Notes under the pieces: model-generated | The model's input: the letters and a program-made list of their open reading frames with translations, nothing else | Told to the model about the DNA's origin: nothing | The model's database searches: none | NCBI RefSeq assembly: GCF_026914185.1 | Contig: NC_070558.1 | Coordinates: 1,674,001-1,738,000, forward strand | Origin: Puccinia triticina | Lineage: Eukaryota; Basidiomycota; Pucciniomycetes; Pucciniales; Pucciniaceae | DNA: 64,000 bases | Direction: 5' to 3' | In this document: positions 59,201-64,000 of the stretch, one piece after another | Layout: each line of letters starts with the position of its first letter | Numbering within the stretch: the first letter of the stretch is position 1 | Position numbers and translations under genes: made by a program

Positions 59201-61001
59201 GATGGCGGGTGACTGAGCACGTAGCAAGCCTAGTGGCCCGTTGGCCTTTTGATCGTCTATCATTGTTGTCGGTCTTTTGCGCTTTAAAACATTTTCCGTA
59301 GGGTTTTGGTCCTCAGAACCCGAAAAGGTTTTGGTTTGCTTAAGCAGAATGGTAAACGTAGACCATACTTCCAACTTGACACTTTCTTCACGATCTTCAA
59401 ATCTTGATATTAAGACAGGTGAAACGGACTGATAGAGCTCCTGCAAAAGTTCAAAGCGAGTGGCAATCAATGTTGATAAGAGCTTGGTGGCTGCTCTGCG
59501 AATTTTCCATGACATATCATCATCGTCTGAGTACCTGTGTAGCCATCGAGAAGCAGTCAGAATCACTGGTCAAATGTAACTGCATATATAGCATTGAGTA
59601 CTGGTCGACTGACTCATCACCAAACTCCGCATCCTCATCGTCTTCTTCATTTTCATTCTCATCGATATCCATTTCGTCAGATTCATCCACACCAGCGTAG
59701 TTCTAAAGCAGTCAAATGTCCGATGGCTAGCATCAGATCATACGAGATGCGTTACAATTTCGGCTCAGTTGAAAAAATGGACTTACAGGATCGTACTGGA
59801 TAGCCTTAGTGGCAGCATTGATGATCAGAGGAATAAAGCTCGACATTTCGGTGGGACATTTCAACAACAAAGATTCGAGGGTCTGGAGACTTGTATCTCT
59901 CAATTCTTCTTCGTCAACTTCCGAAACTTTAACCACCAACGGAACCAGCTCAGTGAGCACAGTAGCTAATCGCTCAGGAGAAGCGCGAGCCAAGACACCG
60001 GCCAAGAAGACGCTGTTTTTCAACTTGAGGGTTTCAGTGGTGCGCAACCCAGGCATCACAGTTTTGGAAATGAGAGCAGAAAAGATGTCGTCCTTGCAGC
60101 AGCCTGCTAGCGAGCCCAGGGCAGTGACCACCCTTTTTGATACGGCCGTTCGAGGGTTAGTAAGATTGGGCAAGAGAGCTTTGAGTGCTTGATTTTGTAT
60201 GGAGGAGTTTGATCGGAAATAAATATCGAACCGAGTAAGCAAGTCGGACAACACATCAAGGTGGGTTACTAGAGTGTCTGAGGAGGCAGGCATGTCTTGG
60301 AGCTGAGTGATCAATTTGGGAGTAAGTTTGTTGCATAATGTAGGAGCCAGTTTGGAATTTGTTGGGATTTCAGTGACCACGGTTTTTAAAGCTACACGTC
60401 GACCAGCGCGATGGTCAGACAGATCTAAGCGCTCTCGGAACTCTGGCCGATAAAGTATTGCAGATTACATATACTGGAAACGCACCTAGGCCAGCCAAGT
60501 CGCGTAGTTGCTCATCCTCGTTGGCGCTATACGAGATCAACTTGTCAACGATTCGCGTCATCCTGGGATCACTGACGCTTTTGACGAGGACACCCAATCT
60601 GATAATAAACGGCATGCGCGAAATTTGGTTTCCCGATGAGTAAACATTCAAATAAGACAGAATGAGAGCAAGGGGAAGCAAATTTAAGTTTGAATATTAT
60701 TTACGTCTTGACTGCCTGATTTTTGACCTCGGTGTTCTTATCTTTGACCATTTCAAGGACCAGATCGACTGTTTCTTTCTCGATCGCCTCGTCCATGTGG
60801 AACGGTTTCTCGCCCGCGTGCGCCCTGGCGGTAAGCTCCTTGATCAAGTCGGTCAAGGCCATGAACCTGAAATCTGCGTCTGGATTGCGCATCTGTCGGT
60901 TATTGAGAACATCTTGGTCAGTACCTCAGGAAACAATTTGAGGGGAGGGATCTTACCTTGGTTAGAAATTGCTTGATGTTGTAAGTCTTGCTCGAAGACA
61001 T
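56223..61001 (-). CDS. CAND1: CAND1, cullin-associated NEDD8-dissociated protein (TIP120)
   Basis: A large HEAT-repeat gene with a dozen or so exons. Exon 1 is 61001-60957 (MSSSKTYNIKQFLTK), followed by MRNPDADFRFMALTDLIKEL, the highly conserved CAND1 N-terminus. The longest exon lies at about 59540-57870. An acidic insert (DESDEMDIDENENEEDDED, near 59690-59620) sits where animal CAND1 also has its acidic loop. The C-terminal repeats include FTLTDDTPGFDEQLAPFISE and NKRNLVREVLPQLLPHLYAE, and a final exon ends at 56223 (TSPKFCQLIKD...). CAND1 wraps around CUL1-RBX1 and swaps F-box modules of SCF ubiquitin ligases. Not all splice sites were fixed. Confidence 0.94.
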
Positions 61002-61009
61002 TTTGTCGG

Positions 61010-61570
61010 CGTTTCTAATTTTGAGTCAAAAAGCAAAGGGAGTGATGACGATGGTCCAACCTGAGGGAGAGCACTCTGGATAGATAATATCTCCGCGAAG
61101 GCGCTAGCTTAACTAAGCCTCTTGAACGGAGGGTCCGGGGAACCCCGCCCGGAGGGCTCTCCGCAGGCTTATGAGTTATGTCTTGATTTAAGCAGGAGCA
61201 GAAAGGATCTGCTACACTAAAAATCCCAACCAATATAGAAAAACTGAATACACAGAGCTGTAGGTTCTGTTCTTGCAAGGAATTTGAGCCACTTATCTAT
61301 CTTGTAGCCAGAAAAACAACTCCTGGAGTCCCAAACAAGTGGAGCCTCATTTGGAAGACTTGTGCATTTTTGATCTTTTGAAAAGGTCAACAGATTGAGA
61401 TAGAAAAAATCTGAGTAGACCAAAATGTAGAGAAAGAAAAGTAGCATAGGGTACAGATAGGGCATATTGGTGGAGAGGCTGGGGGAGGAGCTATAAAATT
61501 TTTAAAAACCTCTCAGCCAGATGAACTTTCTGCTCCCGCGTAAAATTTGGGATAATGCACAAGTCCCTCC
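61010..61570. other. Upstream region of CAND1
   Basis: No gene seen. 61075-61165 has GC-rich opposed segments (gaacggagggtccgggg and ccccgcccggagggctctc) that may form a hairpin. Confidence 0.4.
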
Positions 61571-61574
61571 CTGC

Positions 61575-61700
61575 GGGAGGGGCGGCTTCGCCGCCAGCCA
61601 CAGCGCTCCCACCAGGGGGGACTTGTGTTAAGTTAGCGGGAGGGGCGGCTTCGCCGCCAGCCACAGCGCTCCCACCAGAGGGGACTTGTGTTAAGTTAGG
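61575..61700. repeat. 63-bp GC-rich tandem repeat, two units
   Basis: Units 61575-61637 and 61638-61700 differ at only a couple of positions. Each holds the palindrome ggcggcttcgccgcc and ends acttgtgttaagttag. Confidence 0.95.
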
Positions 61701-61990
61701 CAAAGGCGAGTGTGCGTAAAAGGAGAGCCTGCGCGATCCGCCTCTTCCAAGAGCGCCATTCATTTTCAGCCTTCATATTGCATACACTAGGGGTTGACCG
61801 CTAGGACGTGCCATTTGATAGCAAATCAAAGAGGTCGATCAATGTTCCGTGTAATAATATTGGAACAATTCAATAACACTTCACATAAGGGGATGAGTAT
61901 TGAACGTGATTCAAATGGGATTCGGCCGGAAATGTTCCTGATTCCTCATGAAGTAGTGGAGGACTTCCAGAACCCCGGTAAGCCTCTGCT

Positions 61991-62327
61991 GAACCGGCTC
62001 ATGTAACCGGTAGCAATACAATTTTTTTTTTCCAAAATGATGCTCATGAATGATTGCAATTTGGTAGCAATTTGGATTTTTTTTAACTGACCTACTCATG
62101 TAGTTGCCCAGAGTTGGTAGCAAAATTGCTTCAGGTCAGAAAACAATGTAGCAGGCCAAAGTAAAAAATTGCAAATGGCTGAAAATCAAACATTTCATGG
62201 AGGGGGAGAAGATTACATTTGTGAACATACTCATGTAAAGGGTATTGCAAATGGTTTTTTAATCACAAGACCCAATTTTTCCCCATAGCAAAAGTGCATT
62301 TTGGCACATATTTACATGAGCCGGTTC
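61991..62327. repeat. Inverted-repeat element with 16-bp perfect ends
   Basis: gaaccggctcatgtaa at 61991-62006 is the exact reverse complement of 62312-62327. The 337-base span is AT-rich, non-coding and repeats a ggtagca(a/t) motif. No clear target duplication. It abuts the next MITE. Confidence 0.65.
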
Positions 62328-62329
62328 AA

Positions 62330-62524
62330 TAGGGGGGTTCACAATAGGATAAAAATAAAACTTTAGAGCTAATTTTAAGGCCTTCATGAACACTTTTTTT
62401 TAAGAGATTAAAGTTTCTCTGGTTCTCAGGGGACGCCCAGTCCTGTACAACTTGCGAGACAATTGATAGAGGCCTTAAAATTGACTCTAAAATTTTATTT
62501 TTATCCTATTGTGAACCCCCCCTA
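62330..62524. mobile_element. Foldback MITE with TA-type ends
   Basis: The span begins taggggggttcacaatagga and ends with its complement; the arms pair over about 55 bases. If the outer TA pairs are the target site, this fits a Tc1/mariner-type MITE of about 191 bases. Confidence 0.75.
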
Positions 62525-62885
62525 ATAGATGCTTGCTGGAGTCCTGGACTTCCCGTCAAGATCTACAGACCCTGCAGAACCAGATCTGGATTCTGCAGCC
62601 ACTGGTACAGCATGTCCCTGCAAAAATTAAAGTTTTCTGGCTGCAGATTGAGGGGAAGTCCTCTGGTGATCTTCAAAATTGAAATCACAAATGCATAAAA
62701 ATAAAATCAAAGTGACTTTGGCAGGGGCATGCTTACATAATCCCAGCCAAAATCCATTTATGGATTTATGTTTGTGCAGCTATGTTTCAATTTTGAAGAC
62801 CACTAATGATATGTATTGGTTGTGCTCAGCAAGTCATACATATCTGCCACCAGGGGAGAAAGTGTGGCACTCTCTAGAGAGTGCC
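62525..62885. other. Intergenic, no gene
   Basis: Nothing recognisable beyond simple similarity to other repeat-rich stretches. Confidence 0.35.
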
Positions 62886-62888
62886 AGA

Positions 62889-63340
62889 CCGTAACTTCCT
62901 TCAGCAACCCTGGCGGTATGGAGCTCCGCCCGATGCTAGGCCGGCGGCAGCGCTGGGAGGGGAAAGATGTGCCTGGTGGCTGCCCTCACGGATCGGTCCA
63001 GAAGAGTCATGGGGATGCGAAGCGATAGCTGGGGGGGGAAAAGTGGTTTTGATTTTGTTTCGCCGGGGTTTGGATCCTCGGCGGCGGTTGGGCTTTGTTG
63101 ATAGGATTCTGGATGGGTGATTGGGACTTCTTTTGGATGTCGGACTCGGATTCTTGACTCTTGACTCGAGATGGCGGATCAGAATGCCATGCCGCTCCCC
63201 TCCTCCAAGTTCTGCGAACTTGGACTCGGGGAGGCAACATGTCACATACATTTCATCATCTCCTTGCGCGCCGTGCGCGCGCACACAACACAACACACAG
63301 ACAAAAGACAAGAACAAAAAAGAAAAACAAGAAGCAAAAC
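62889..63340 (-). repeat. Dispersed repeat, right copy (inverted)
   Basis: Reverse complement of the family seen at 1-425, with the same block order. The minus-strand frame 63356-62901 parallels the frame at 40-357, including a GAQGDDE segment. The two copies have diverged by both substitutions and indels. Confidence 0.7.
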
Positions 63341-63344
63341 CAAA

Positions 63345-64000
63345 AGAAAACAACACAACAGATCACACAGCCTAAGAGATGAGAAAGACATGACACACAC
63401 CAGAGAGAAGAAAGAAAAGAAATAGATAAAACAAACAGAAGACAAGGAATAAAACCAACAGCACAAACTGTGTTAGGACCAAGAAAAGTAGAAAGGGAGA
63501 GGGGATAGAGGAATAAGGACAAAACAAGAGAAGAAAGGGTAGTCTGAGAGCCTTGAGTCTTGAGAGTCTTGATCTTGAGATGAGCGCCGGTGGAATTTGA
63601 GAACTGAAAAATAATTTGACTACCGGGTTGACCACCACAGCGGGTATCAGGCATGCAAAATGTGTGCCACATACACAAATTAAGCTTGTGTCAATAGTGA
63701 TGTTATGTTCAACTCAGGCTGATATCATCTTCATCCTAACCTTATGGCAAATCCCACAACTTCACCTCACACAATGCTCAACTCCAGCCTGACTCAACCT
63801 GGAACACATTCCATGGTTTTTCCAGCTGAGGATCCTGAAATTCATGTGTCCATCAGAACAGGCCAATCTTGGTCAACTTCACTGTGACCAGGCAGGCTCA
63901 ACTGATCAAGCCACAAGGGGACCTCAGGATGTATGCATCTCCTGGTTATCATTTCAGGGTGGTACAATCCAACTTCTCTGTCAGATAGACCTGAAGTGAG
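63345..64000. other. Unassigned sequence at the window edge
   Basis: Purine-rich 63340-63560 continues from the dispersed repeat and produces meaningless hydrophobic minus-strand frames. The rest has no visible gene. Confidence 0.35.

Noticed and set aside
1..63340. The inverted repeats near the window ends as ends of one giant element
   Set aside because: The copies are diverged, have no target duplication and enclose unrelated housekeeping genes; a dispersed repeat explains them.
63242..63678. Hydrophobic minus-strand frames as membrane proteins
   Set aside because: They arise from a purine-rich low-complexity tract read on the other strand; three overlapping frames all look hydrophobic.

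Overview
The window looks like nuclear DNA of a basidiomycete. A rust fungus (Pucciniales, Puccinia-like) is the best guess. The genes are single-copy and eukaryotic, split by many short GT-AG introns of about 50-100 bases, and sit as small islands in a large mass of nested transposons. There is no operon, phage or CRISPR structure. The rust assignment is an inference from genome style, from gene content and from CpG-type mutation of a retroelement; it was not checked against a database.

Layout. 1-5480: repeat block with a decayed hAT DNA transposon (434-4627). A second, non-autonomous hAT-like element (699-2075) sits inside it, and that one carries an LTR-like segment. 5480-6630: no gene; an 18-bp minisatellite. 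6635-13080: a small secreted protein (effector candidate), an unrecognised five-part gene, an intron-containing tRNA-Glu(CUC) and the peroxisomal import receptor PEX5. 14581-17887: urease accessory protein UreD and a secretory-pathway FKBP prolyl isomerase. 18163-24205: UTP6 (18S rRNA processing), a DNAJC17/Cwf23-type J protein and a disordered hypothetical protein. 25499-28971: two small unknown genes, one flanked by a recent inverted duplication. 31752-37178: a complete, very young Ty1/copia element (minus strand) with 5-bp target duplication TGCAG, carrying a frameshift and three stop codons. 37200-39745: LTR-like and palindromic repeats. 40609-49233: anthranilate phosphoribosyltransferase, a CipC-like stress protein and the plasma-membrane proton ATPase PMA1. 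49234-56220: repeats, including a MITE inserted in another MITE. 56223-61001: CAND1, the cullin exchange factor. 61002-64000: GC-rich tandem repeats, a foldback MITE and a dispersed repeat also found, inverted, at 1-425.

The host genes are unrelated housekeeping functions (peroxisome import, urease maturation, ribosome assembly, splicing, tryptophan synthesis, proton pumping, cullin control) and do not form a pathway cluster. The most informative material is in the mobile DNA: layered hAT-type insertions with readable target duplications, and a retrotransposon whose nonsense mutations and LTR differences are all compatible with C-to-T change at CpG. I found no convincing wholly new biological system.
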